From Lachnospiraceae bacterium (GTDB lineage Bacteria; Bacillota; Clostridia; Lachnospirales; Lachnospiraceae), in contig JAAUZT010000018.1 in assembly GCA_014804485.1 (NCBI GenBank), positions 91,564 through 143,249 of the forward strand: a stretch of 51,686 nucleotides of DNA. The letters are read 5' to 3'. Under the pieces are notes generated by a model. It ran no database searches. It had not been told where the DNA came from and was given only the letters and a program-made list of their open reading frames with translations. Position numbers and translations under genes: made by a program. Each line of letters begins with the position of its first letter. Within the stretch, counting starts at the first letter, position 1. This document shows positions 17,529-26,192 of this stretch, piece after piece.

Positions 17529-18220
17529 ATAGCGTTGACGATCCGATCGTGCACCATATCGGCGATTTGCACCGTCGTCATATCCTTATATTCTTCATAG
17601 GATATCGACTTGAGAAAATGCACCTGTGTCTCCACCGGTCTCAGTGACCATTCCTCAAACGCCTTATAGGAATCGATTAACGCCACAGGCACAATGGGTG
17701 CCTTGGCTTTCACCGCGCTCTTGAAGCTGCCCGGCTTGAATGCCCCAACCGTATTATGATTCCTGTAATATCCCCCTTCCGGGAAAATAATGAACCTGCG
17801 CCCGTTCTTCGTCTCCTCAGCCAATTCTTTGATGATCTTTATGGACTGTTTCAGATCTTCCTTCACCATCCGCTTACCGTGCACCAGATCAATGAACTGT
17901 TTTACCAGAATCCCATGTGACTTGGCGTCGTCAATCACCACCGAACAAGGTTTTTCGTGAGCATACATAATTCCCAATGCGTCATATTTTCCCTGATGAT
18001 TCGGAAACATAACATAGCCGCCCTCTGCTGGCAGATTCTCCATCCCGTATTTCTTCGTCTTTATATGTCCTGCTCTCATCATCCGGCGAATCGCCAGTTT
18101 CGCATAAGCATAACACTCCTCTTCCGAATACCGCTCCGCATGCTTTGCCTTATACGCCATCTTGGGAATCATATAAATCCTCGGCAAATTACACACAATA
18201 ACCTGTATAAAACGTAACAT
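17504..18220 (-). CDS. plsC: 1-acyl-sn-glycerol-3-phosphate acyltransferase family protein
   Basis: The 238-residue protein shows the acyltransferase motifs FPNHQGKYDALG (NH-x4-D, catalytic) and IIFPEGGYYRN (FPEG, phosphate binding), plus APIVPVALIDSY. PlsC acylates lysophosphatidate to phosphatidate at the membrane. It lies 27 bp after the cardiolipin synthase gene, so two phospholipid enzymes are adjacent. The exact acceptor is inferred. Confidence 0.88.
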   Translation of the reverse strand: MLRFIQVIVCNLPRIYMIPKMAYKAKHAERYSEEECYAYAKLAIRRMMRAGHIKTKKYGMENLPAEGGYVMFPNHQGKYDALGIMYAHEKPCSVVIDDAKSHGILVKQFIDLVHGKRMVKEDLKQSIKIIKELAEETKNGRRFIIFPEGGYYRNHNTVGAFKPGSFKSAVKAKAPIVPVALIDSYKAFEEWSLRPVETQVHFLKSISYEEYKDMTTVQIADMVHDRIVNAINKILSPA

Positions 18221-18247
18221 ACTATCACTTTCTCCCTTGCTTCATCG

Positions 18248-19780
18248 CTACAGAAGCGGTGAAAATAATTTTAAAATCGGGCCGATTATATTGGTCTTCA
18301 TAAACTTTTTTCTGTACCACTCCGTTGTTATCTTTTCACAAACCTCGAAGGTCTGCTCCATATCCTTCTTGAGTTCCATAACGGCAGCCGCCTGATAGAG
18401 AAATACTCCGCATTCAAAATGGTGATAGAAACTTCGATAATCAAAATTAATCGTTCCTACTATCGCCACTTCGTCATCGCACAGTACACATTTGGAATGT
18501 ATGAATCCCGGTGTGTACTGATAAATTCCGACTCCGGCCTCAATCAGATTCTGATAATTCGACTGTGTCAGCCAGTAGATCGTCTTTTTATCCGGCACGC
18601 CGGGCGTTACGATCCGCACATCCACTCCCCGTTTTGCAGCCAGTTTTAAGGATGTATACATCTCATTATCAGTGATCAGGTAAGGAGTGTATATATAGAT
18701 ATAACGCTTGGCATGTCCGATCAGGTTCAAATAGACATTCTCTCCCACGATCTCATCATCCAGCGGCGTATCCACATATGGCTGCACATATCCTGCCGCC
18801 TTCGGCTTTTCATCAAAAACATACCGATATCTGCTGTAATCCTCCTCAGTGTAACGGGACATATTCCACATCTGAAGAAACATCACGGTAAAATTCCAGA
18901 CCGCCTCCCCTTCAATACGAATCCCCGCATCCTTCCAGTGTTCCCCGTAAGGACACCTATAATTGATATACTCGTCCGACATATTAATACCGCCGGTATA
19001 GCCGACTCTTCCGTCGATCACCACAATCTTCCTGTGATCTCTGTTATTCAGAATCAGCGACATAAACGGAATCAGGCGGTTGAACGCAACGCACTTGATC
19101 CCTTTCTTCTCCATGGTCTCATAATATTTCTTCGGCAGCAGAAATACGCTTCCCACGTCGTCATAAATCAAACGAACTTCCACGCCATCCTGCACTTTGC
19201 GTTCCAGTACTTCCAGTACCGCATTCCACATACTGCCTTCACACAGGATAAAAAATTCGATGAAAATAAAATGCTTCGCCTGTTCCAGATCTACCAATAA
19301 CTGCTTCCAGTAATCTAACCCCTCCGAATAATATACCGCTGTCGTATGATCCCATACAGGCGTATCCGCATACTTAAGCATATACTTACTCTGATTGGCA
19401 ATACTCTGATCCTTCTCTTCCAGTTCTCTCAGAATGTTCTCGTCCTGCTGCAGGCTTTTCTTAACGAGGATGTCCGTCCGCTCCATGCCTGCACGCAGCT
19501 TCTTCGGCAAGAAAACATGTCCGAAAGCCAGATACATGATTCCGCCGAAAAGCGGAAATATCAGAATCGGCACAATCCACGCCAGCTTCACCGCAGGGTT
19601 ATTCTGACGCCATATGATGTAGAACACCGCGCCGAAACTGAGCAGCCGCAGCGCAAAAGCTATCTCCACATAATAATTACCCCATTTAAATATCTCAAGC
19701 GCAAAAAACCCTACCTGAAATATTACGATGAGAGCCGTAATTACGGCCCTGTTTAATGCATAGTGTAGTATTTTTCTCAT
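18248..19780 (-). CDS. cls: Cardiolipin synthase
   Basis: This 510-residue protein has two N-terminal membrane helices and two phospholipase D motifs: DHRKIVVIDGRVGYTGG and IHSKCVLCDDEVAIVGT, each with the H-x-K-x4-D core. Bacterial Cls joins two phosphatidylglycerols to make cardiolipin. Length is normal. Its ATG overlaps the stop codon of the sufB-like gene by 4 bp (ATGA), showing translational coupling to an Fe-S cluster gene. Confidence 0.93.
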   Translation of the reverse strand: MRKILHYALNRAVITALIVIFQVGFFALEIFKWGNYYVEIAFALRLLSFGAVFYIIWRQNNPAVKLAWIVPILIFPLFGGIMYLAFGHVFLPKKLRAGMERTDILVKKSLQQDENILRELEEKDQSIANQSKYMLKYADTPVWDHTTAVYYSEGLDYWKQLLVDLEQAKHFIFIEFFILCEGSMWNAVLEVLERKVQDGVEVRLIYDDVGSVFLLPKKYYETMEKKGIKCVAFNRLIPFMSLILNNRDHRKIVVIDGRVGYTGGINMSDEYINYRCPYGEHWKDAGIRIEGEAVWNFTVMFLQMWNMSRYTEEDYSRYRYVFDEKPKAAGYVQPYVDTPLDDEIVGENVYLNLIGHAKRYIYIYTPYLITDNEMYTSLKLAAKRGVDVRIVTPGVPDKKTIYWLTQSNYQNLIEAGVGIYQYTPGFIHSKCVLCDDEVAIVGTINFDYRSFYHHFECGVFLYQAAAVMELKKDMEQTFEVCEKITTEWYRKKFMKTNIIGPILKLFSPLL

Positions 19781-20694
19781 TTTAAAAATCCGTTTACAAT
19801 CTGTTCCTCTGCTTCTTTCTCCGTAAGCCCGAGAGTCATAAGTTTCATCAATTGTTCGCCTGCGATTTTACCGATCGCCGCCTCATGAATCAGATTCGCC
19901 TCTATATTATTGGCAGTCAGCTCCGGAATAGCGCTGACACTCGCCTCGTCCATAATGATTGCGTCGCATTCGCTATGTCCGTGACACTTACCGTTACCTA
20001 TGATCCTGCTCTTAAAAAGCTGCATGGAATGTTCCTTCGCGACTGAGCGTGAAATCAGATTCACGCTGGAGTCATCCCCGTTCATATCCACCGTAAAATC
20101 AGTTTCCGCATACTGTCTGCCGTGAGTCATGATTTTCTCTTTGATAATAAGGGAGGCGCCTTCCGCCACCTCAGCTTTTGTCATCCTTTTCGTGGAATCT
20201 ATCCCCTTAATCTGCACTGTCTCCATCTCCAGAGAAGCGCCCTCGGCCAGATGAATCTCCGTTGCCGGATTCATAATGCGCTCTCCATTGCCGTCGCCGG
20301 ACCCATAGTGCTTCTCCACATATCGCACCTTTGCATTTTTCTCAACAAAGAATCTGTGGATACCGGAATGCTCCGTGGCTGCATTACCGCCGTTGTGGAT
20401 ACCGCATCCTGCGATAATAGTCACATCTGCATTTTCTCCCACAAAGAAGTCATTATACACACTCTCCTTAAGTCCGCTCTGACTAAGAACCACCGGAATG
20501 TGCACACTCTCAGATTTCGTGTCCGGTTTGATGCGGATATCAATTCCGGATTTATCTTCTTTTGTAATAATATCAATGTTTGCTGTTGTATTTCTTCCGG
20601 CCATCTGTCCGTTTGCACGAATATTGTATGCACCTGCGGGTATCTCATGCAATCCGGCTACCTGCTCCAGCAAACTCTGTTGTATCGCATCCAT
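19777..20694 (-). CDS. Minimal SufB/SufD-like Fe-S cluster scaffold protein
   Basis: The 305-residue protein corresponds to the beta-helix core and C-terminus of SufB/SufD. It contains HSECDAIIMDEASVSAIPEL and LIHEAAIGKIAGEQLMKLM, and lacks the long N-terminal region of SufB (about 470-495 residues in usual bacteria). It follows sufC by 55 bp, and no sufS, sufU or sufD is nearby. A two-gene arrangement of this kind has been described as the SUF-like minimal system (SmsC-SmsB). I infer a scaffold role for nascent Fe-S clusters with the adjacent ATPase. Confidence 0.88.
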   Translation of the reverse strand: MDAIQQSLLEQVAGLHEIPAGAYNIRANGQMAGRNTTANIDIITKEDKSGIDIRIKPDTKSESVHIPVVLSQSGLKESVYNDFFVGENADVTIIAGCGIHNGGNAATEHSGIHRFFVEKNAKVRYVEKHYGSGDGNGERIMNPATEIHLAEGASLEMETVQIKGIDSTKRMTKAEVAEGASLIIKEKIMTHGRQYAETDFTVDMNGDDSSVNLISRSVAKEHSMQLFKSRIIGNGKCHGHSECDAIIMDEASVSAIPELTANNIEANLIHEAAIGKIAGEQLMKLMTLGLTEKEAEEQIVNGFLK

Positions 20695-20749
20695 CTGTAG
20701 ATATCACCCCTGTTTCTTCATTTCTTACATATTTGCGGTTCCCTGCAAT

Positions 20750-21472
20750 CTACATCTTGTCAGTCAACGTCCTGCACGGCTGTCCGCAGCCGAGAAGTTC
20801 CGGCATAACTTCATCCTTGCTTCCCACTTTCTGAATCCGACCGTTTGCCATCAAAATAATTTGGTCTGCAATATTTAATATGCGTTCCTGATGGGAAATA
20901 ATCAGGATAGAACCTTTGATTTCCTCATGCATTTTCTCAAATACACGGATAAGATTCTGGAAACTCCACAGATCTATGCCGGCCTCCGGTTCATCAAAAA
21001 TGGAAACCTTGGTTCTGCGCGCCATAATCATCGCAATCTCGATACGCTTCAATTCGCCGCCGGACAGTGACGCATTTACCTCACGATTGACGTAGTCTCT
21101 CGCGCACAGCCCAACTTCCGAGAGCATTTCACAGATCTCTGTCATCGTAGCCGCCCTGCCTGCCGCTATGGACAGCAGTTCCTTGACCGTGATGCCTTTA
21201 AAACGAACCGGCTGCTGGAACGCAAAACTAATCCCCATATTAGCACGCTCCGTAATAGATCTTTCTGTGATGTCCTCACCGTCTAACAGAATCCTTCCCT
21301 CCGTAGGTGTCAGAATTCCGGCAATAATCTTGGCAAGCGTGGACTTTCCGCTGCCGTTGGGTCCGGTCACTGCCACAAAGCGATCATCTATTTTCAGATT
21401 AATATCATTTAGAATTTCTACCTCTTTGTTCTCATCCTCGGCAGAAAAACTGATTCCTTTTAACTCTAACAT
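20750..21472 (-). CDS. sufC: Fe-S cluster assembly ATPase SufC
   Basis: The 240-residue ABC-type ATPase has Walker A (GPNGSGKSTLAKIIAG), the signature LSGGELKRIEIAMIM and Walker B (VSIFDEPEAGIDLW). SGGELKR together with EPEAGID is typical of SufC rather than transport ATPases. It powers the SufB-like scaffold encoded next. Its own promoter lies at 21515-21543 and it appears to head the suf-cls-plsC run. Confidence 0.93.
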   Translation of the reverse strand: MLELKGISFSAEDENKEVEILNDINLKIDDRFVAVTGPNGSGKSTLAKIIAGILTPTEGRILLDGEDITERSITERANMGISFAFQQPVRFKGITVKELLSIAAGRAATMTEICEMLSEVGLCARDYVNREVNASLSGGELKRIEIAMIMARRTKVSIFDEPEAGIDLWSFQNLIRVFEKMHEEIKGSILIISHQERILNIADQIILMANGRIQKVGSKDEVMPELLGCGQPCRTLTDKM

Positions 21473-21514
21473 ACGCTGCTCTCTATACTTTCTTTCATTT
21501 TAGTCCATTAGAAT

Positions 21515-21543
21515 ATTTTATCACAAAATAAATTAGTTAGCAA
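21515..21543 (-). promoter_or_regulatory. Predicted promoter for sufC-sufB-cls-plsC
   Basis: TTGCTA, 17 bases, TAAAAT, with TGA directly before the -10 (extended -10). It is 43 bp upstream of the sufC start. Confidence 0.65.
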
Positions 21544-21628
21544 ATACTTGACAGATAATTTCTGCACCCCGTAAATTCTGCACTGCCGCGTAGCACTGGC
21601 TGCACTGTGTACGGCAAATTAATTTGAA

Positions 21629-21661
21629 ACTGCCGGCATAGGTTTCCCGTACGCCGGCAGT
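21629..21661 (-). terminator. Terminator after the HPr-like gene
   Basis: ACTGCCGGC and GCCGGCAGT form a 9-bp GC-rich stem around a 15-base loop, followed by TTTCAAATTAATTT. It ends the amylase-HPr transcript. Confidence 0.7.
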
Positions 21662-21692
21662 CATCTTTTCCCGATCCTATATAATTCGAGGG

Positions 21693-21929
21693 CTACCGCA
21701 CCAGATATGGTGCAATCGCCGCTTCCACTTCCTGAATCTTATCGTTTGTCTCCAGAATCCTGAATTCCACCTGCTTAGACAGATCCATGGAAAAAATACC
21801 CATAATGGATTTCGCATCGATCACATATCTGCCGCTTACCAAATCAAAATACCCGTCAAACGCCTCAATTGCTTTCACAAATCCTTTCACTCTTTCTATA
21901 GAATTCAGATCCAACATATAACTTTTCAT
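21693..21929 (-). CDS. HPr-like protein lacking the phosphorylatable histidine
   Basis: The 78-residue protein matches HPr in length and in its middle motif (DAKSIMGIFSMDL), whose Ser41 corresponds to the regulatory Ser46 of HPr. Where normal HPr has H-A-R-P-A, this protein reads NSIERVKGFV, with no histidine anywhere in the chain. It therefore cannot pass phosphate in the PTS, but could still be a Ser-P-type regulatory partner or a structural paralogue. GAGGAA precedes the ATG. It follows a GH13 amylase gene by 16 bp, pointing to carbohydrate control. Confidence 0.85.
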   Translation of the reverse strand: MKSYMLDLNSIERVKGFVKAIEAFDGYFDLVSGRYVIDAKSIMGIFSMDLSKQVEFRILETNDKIQEVEAAIAPYLVR

Positions 21930-21945
21930 TTCGTATTCCTCGATT

Positions 21946-23706
21946 CTATTTTTGAATTCTGCGTATCAATATGCCGTTGCGCAAAAGTGTCTTATCAATA
22001 TAATGTCTGGAGAAAAGAATCTCCCCCTCTCTCTCGATCTCGATATCTTCCTCTTCACAGTTGATAATGACTTCCACGTAATTATCCATCCAGCCCATCT
22101 TGTTAAACTCTATGACTCTCGACCGGTTGATCCTGTTCGGAAAATGGAAATTGCGGTCGCGAAGAAGCGGCTCTGCTCTGCGAAGCTGCAACAGGCTTCT
22201 GACTATCTGGATCCTCTCATCGTATACGCCCGCATCTATTTCCTCCCATGGCATACACCGTCTGCAGTCCGGATCATATCCGCCCTCCATGGCTATCTCC
22301 GTACCGTAATAAATGCACGGTGATCCCGGCATAGTAAACAGCACCGCAAGCTGTTGAAAATATTCGTCCAGATTTTTTACATCGCTGCGCAGCCGCTTCG
22401 TATCATGGGAATCCAACAGATTAAAAAGCACGTCATTCGTCTGCTGCATATATCCTGTATAGCAGCGATTGATGGTATACTCGAAATCTTCATTCGTCAG
22501 GCTCTTATCTATCCAGAAATCCTTAATACTCTCTGCGAGCGGATAATTCATGACCGCATCGAACTCGTCTCCCCGCAGCCACGGCATCGCATCGTGCCAG
22601 ATCTCGCCGAGAATATAAATATCCGGTTTGATCGCTTTCAAATGCGTCCGCAGTTCTTTACAAAACGTATGAGATATCTCATTGGCCACATCCAGCCGGA
22701 TTCCGTCCACATCGTAATTTCTCACCCAGTTCTCACACACACCGATCAGATACTCCCGTACCTTGGGATTATTTGTATTCAATTTCGGCATCGAATCAAA
22801 GAAAGCAAACGTATAATACTGCTTAGCATAAGCACATCCGCCATCCTGCTTAAACGGCCACTCGTTGATCATGAACCAGTCCCAATACTCGGACTGCGGC
22901 CCCTTCTCTTTCACATCCAGCCAAGGAGCAAATTCCTGTCCACTGTGATTAAACACCCCGTCAAGCATAATACGGATTCCCCTGTTGTGTGCTTCTCTCA
23001 CCAGCGTAATCATCGTCTCTTCCGAGCCAAAATGCGGATCGATCTTCGTGTAATCCGTAGTGTCATATTTGTGGGATGTAGGCGCCTCATTGATCGGCGT
23101 CAGGTACAATCCGGACACTCCTAAACCCTGAATATAATCCAGCTTATTGATAATGCCCTGCAAATCTCCGCCGAAAAACTCCTTATTGGTAACAGAACCC
23201 TTGTTACGCCAAGGAAGCGTACCCTCAGGATTGATAGACGGATCACCGTTACAGAATCTCTCCGGAAAGATCTGATACCAGATGGTCTCATTCACCCAGT
23301 CCGGAGTCACCGGAATATCCGCCGGATTCATCCACGGAAAGACAAAACACTGACGGCTTCTCCCTTCCAACTGCATCTGTGCCTCCGACACGAAACCATC
23401 CTCGAAATAAAACCACCGTTCACTGTCCGTCTGTAACTCGAAATAATATTTCAACCTTTTATACTCCGGTTTGATCGTCGTCGTCCACCAAAGCTGATTC
23501 TTAAGCCGCTTCTTAAAGGGAATATTGATCGCATCCCCGCTCCAGCTCTCCCCACCGCCCAGAATACCTGACTTAAAGGGATCCCCTTGGATAATATTCA
23601 CATATCGCACATCATATCCCGTCTTAATATTGATGATCAACTGTTCCCCGTCCAGAGGATAACAATAATTATCGTTCGCCCTGTGATATACCGCATTGAA
23701 ATCCAT
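21946..23706 (-). CDS. GH13 alpha-glucosidase/neopullulanase-type amylase
   Basis: The 586-residue cytoplasmic-type enzyme has an N-terminal beta domain (CBM34-like, about residues 1-125) and a GH13 barrel. The conserved regions are VFNHSG, DGIRLDVANE (nucleophile D339), ILGEIWHD (acid/base E368) and LLDSHDTKRL (D435). This architecture is that of cyclomaltodextrinase, neopullulanase and maltogenic amylase, which cut maltodextrins after uptake. No signal peptide is present. GGAGG precedes the ATG. A LacI-type operator lies between its promoter and its start. Confidence 0.93.
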   Translation of the reverse strand: MDFNAVYHRANDNYCYPLDGEQLIINIKTGYDVRYVNIIQGDPFKSGILGGGESWSGDAINIPFKKRLKNQLWWTTTIKPEYKRLKYYFELQTDSERWFYFEDGFVSEAQMQLEGRSRQCFVFPWMNPADIPVTPDWVNETIWYQIFPERFCNGDPSINPEGTLPWRNKGSVTNKEFFGGDLQGIINKLDYIQGLGVSGLYLTPINEAPTSHKYDTTDYTKIDPHFGSEETMITLVREAHNRGIRIMLDGVFNHSGQEFAPWLDVKEKGPQSEYWDWFMINEWPFKQDGGCAYAKQYYTFAFFDSMPKLNTNNPKVREYLIGVCENWVRNYDVDGIRLDVANEISHTFCKELRTHLKAIKPDIYILGEIWHDAMPWLRGDEFDAVMNYPLAESIKDFWIDKSLTNEDFEYTINRCYTGYMQQTNDVLFNLLDSHDTKRLRSDVKNLDEYFQQLAVLFTMPGSPCIYYGTEIAMEGGYDPDCRRCMPWEEIDAGVYDERIQIVRSLLQLRRAEPLLRDRNFHFPNRINRSRVIEFNKMGWMDNYVEVIINCEEEDIEIEREGEILFSRHYIDKTLLRNGILIRRIQK

Positions 23707-23791
23707 AAATCAAATACCTCCGTTGCCCGAATGCTGCAGTACCCCTCTGCACTATATACTTCTCTGCCGGCATATATCCGTCCGCCATGCA

Positions 23792-23803
23792 GAAAACGTT
23801 TTC
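23792..23803. promoter_or_regulatory. Palindromic LacI-family/cre-like operator upstream of the amylase
   Basis: GAAAACGTTTTC is a perfect 12-bp palindrome centred on CG, the hallmark of LacI/CcpA-type operators. It lies about 11-22 bases downstream of the predicted start site of the amylase promoter, where a repressor would block elongation. Confidence 0.6.
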
Positions 23804-23820
23804 CATGTGTTCTTGTTGTA

Positions 23821-23849
23821 ATGTTACTACTTTCTTATAGAAAATGCAA
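23821..23849 (-). promoter_or_regulatory. Predicted promoter for the amylase-HPr operon
   Basis: TTGCAT, 17 bases, TAACAT. It overlaps the last codons of feoB, so the amylase genes have a start separate from feoAB. Confidence 0.6.
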
Positions 23850-25850
23850 GCATAAACTCCCGACCTGATAGAATATAAATGCCGCAAACCATGCCACGCC
23901 GCACTGCATGCATATGATGCCGATCGTCTTCCACACAGAGTTCATCTCACGTCTGATCGTTGCAACTGCTGCCACACAGGGCGTATACAACAGCGTAAAT
24001 ACAAGATAGCTGCCTGCTGCAAGCGGCGTAAATATCGTACCCAGTGTATCGCCGAGACTCGTCATAGCAGTGCCCGTCAGCACACTCAGCGTGCTGACCA
24101 CCGCTTCCTTGGCGCTGAATCCGCTGATCAGAGCCGTCGCCGCACGCCAGTCATTGAACCCCAGCGGCGTGAATAGCGGGGCAATCAGTTTACCGATCAT
24201 AGCTAACAGGCTTTCTCCGGAATCCGTCACCACATTCAGTCTTGTATCAAAAGACTGTAGGAACCAGATGAGTAGCGTTGCCACAAATATAATCGTAAAG
24301 GCACGCTGAATAAAATCTTTCGCCTTATCCCACATGAGAAGCGCCACGCTTTTGGCCGACGGGAATCTGTAATTGGGCAGTTCCATTACAAACGGCATCG
24401 GCTTACCTCGAAACGTCGTCGTCTTCAAGACCATCGCGCAGATAATTCCCACCAGAATGCCGAGCGCGTAAAGTCCCATCATGACAAGCGCCTGATATTT
24501 CTTAAAAAATGCCGCCGCAAACAAAGCATAGATCGGTATTTTCGCTGAACAGCTTATGAAAGGGACCAGCATAATAGTCATCCGTTTATCCCGCTCAGAG
24601 GACAATGTTCTTGTGGACATGACCGCCGGTACGCTGCACCCGAACCCAATCAACATAGACACGAAGCTCTTACCTGACAATCCGATCTTACGCAAAGGTC
24701 TGTCCATCACAAAAGCTATTCTGGCCATATAGCCGGAATCCTCCAGAATAGAAAGAAAGAAGAACAATACCACGATAATGGGCAGGAAGCTGAGCACGCT
24801 CCCCACACCTGCAAAAATACCGTCTATCACCAGGCTCTCTACCACCGGATTGATGCCGTACTCCTCCAGCGCATTCTGTGTCACCCGCGCCAATGCGTCA
24901 ATGCCCATGCTCATCAAATCACTTAAGAAAGTGCCGGCAATACCGAAGGTCATCCAGAATACCAGCAGCATAATTAGCAGGAAAGACGGGATCGCCAGAT
25001 ACTTATTCGTCAGCACACTGTCAATCCGCACGCTTCTCCTATGCTCCTTGCTCTCCCTGCACTTGATGACCGCCTGTGCGCAGACTCTCTCGATAAATTC
25101 ATACCTCATATCCGCAAGCGCCGCGTTACGGTCCATATCGCTGTCCCGTTCCATCTCCACGATGCTGTGCTCCATCAGATCCAGCTCATTCTCCGACAGA
25201 TTCAGACTTTCTATAATATCCTTATCTCCCTCCACGATCTTCGTTGCAGCAAATCTAGGAGAGATTCCGATGCGTTCTGCATGGTCTTCCACCTGATGGC
25301 TGACCGCATGGATACATCTATGTACTGCCCCTTTCTCACAAAAATCCGTCACTTTCGGAAAAATACGACGCTCTGATACTTCCTTCACCGCACGGATCAA
25401 GTCCTCGATTCCCTCATTCTTAACCGCACTGATCGCCACCACAGGAATGCCCAGTACCTCTTCCATTTTCCCGATATCGATGGTTCCTCCATTGCTACGT
25501 ACCTCATCCATCATGTTAAGCGCAAGCACCATGGGAATATGCATTTCCAGAAGCTGTAGCGTCAAATACAGATTCCGCTCAATATTCGTAGCATCTACGA
25601 TGTTAATGATCCCGTCCGGTTTCTCCTGTAGAATAAACCGTCTGGTTACCAGTTCCTCGTTCGTATAGGGACGGATTGAATAGATTCCCGGCAAATCCAC
25701 CACCGCATCGCCCTTATCGCCGCGAATCTCCCCCATCTTAGAATCCACCGTCACGCCCGGAAAATTTCCTACGTGCTGATTAGAGCCTGTCAACTGATTA
25801 AACAGCGTCGTCTTACCGCAATTCTGATTTCCTACTAAAGCATATATCAT
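23835..25850 (-). CDS. feoB: Ferrous iron transporter FeoB
   Basis: FeoB imports Fe2+ across the inner membrane. The 671-residue protein has an N-terminal G-protein domain with G1 GNQNCGKTTLFN, GNFPGVTVDSKMG, G3 DLPGIYSI and G4 NMMDEV, then a membrane region with two related Gate segments (SFLPIIVVLFFFLSILEDSG and later VVSTLSVLTG). G1 reads NQNCGK rather than the common NPNSGK. The length is shorter than E. coli FeoB (773). It follows feoA by 44 bp. Confidence 0.96.
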   Translation of the reverse strand: MIYALVGNQNCGKTTLFNQLTGSNQHVGNFPGVTVDSKMGEIRGDKGDAVVDLPGIYSIRPYTNEELVTRRFILQEKPDGIINIVDATNIERNLYLTLQLLEMHIPMVLALNMMDEVRSNGGTIDIGKMEEVLGIPVVAISAVKNEGIEDLIRAVKEVSERRIFPKVTDFCEKGAVHRCIHAVSHQVEDHAERIGISPRFAATKIVEGDKDIIESLNLSENELDLMEHSIVEMERDSDMDRNAALADMRYEFIERVCAQAVIKCRESKEHRRSVRIDSVLTNKYLAIPSFLLIMLLVFWMTFGIAGTFLSDLMSMGIDALARVTQNALEEYGINPVVESLVIDGIFAGVGSVLSFLPIIVVLFFFLSILEDSGYMARIAFVMDRPLRKIGLSGKSFVSMLIGFGCSVPAVMSTRTLSSERDKRMTIMLVPFISCSAKIPIYALFAAAFFKKYQALVMMGLYALGILVGIICAMVLKTTTFRGKPMPFVMELPNYRFPSAKSVALLMWDKAKDFIQRAFTIIFVATLLIWFLQSFDTRLNVVTDSGESLLAMIGKLIAPLFTPLGFNDWRAATALISGFSAKEAVVSTLSVLTGTAMTSLGDTLGTIFTPLAAGSYLVFTLLYTPCVAAVATIRREMNSVWKTIGIICMQCGVAWFAAFIFYQVGSLCLHFL

Positions 25851-25894
25851 CGTTTTGTCCTTCTTCCGTTATGCCTGTCGTGTCTCTGCATGCC

Positions 25895-26119
25895 TCAGGT
25901 TTGAATCACTTCAATTTTCCCCGCATCTTCTTTGCGGATCGTCAGTTCATATCCCCGAAGCTGAATCTCTATCGGATCACCCATAGGGGCCACCTTCTGT
26001 ACTTTTACAAGGGTTTTTGGAATCAGTCCCATATCAAGCAGTCTGCACCGCAGCTCACCCTCTCCTCCCACCTTTGTAATTTTCACTTCTTTTCCTATTG
26101 CTACCTGATCCAGCGTCAT
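25895..26119 (-). CDS. feoA: FeoA family protein
   Basis: The 74-residue SH3-like protein (LRCRLLDMGLIPKTLVKVQK, then EIQLRGYELTIRKEDA) partners FeoB in ferrous iron uptake. It lies 73 bp after the epimerase gene and 44 bp before feoB. No clear Fur box was found ahead of it. Confidence 0.93.
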   Translation of the reverse strand: MTLDQVAIGKEVKITKVGGEGELRCRLLDMGLIPKTLVKVQKVAPMGDPIEIQLRGYELTIRKEDAGKIEVIQT

Positions 26120-26192
26120 TGTTTCTTTCTCCTGTCTTTCGCATTACCGGATTTTTGTTAATCGAAGCTTCCGCATACGGTACCATCTCGAT

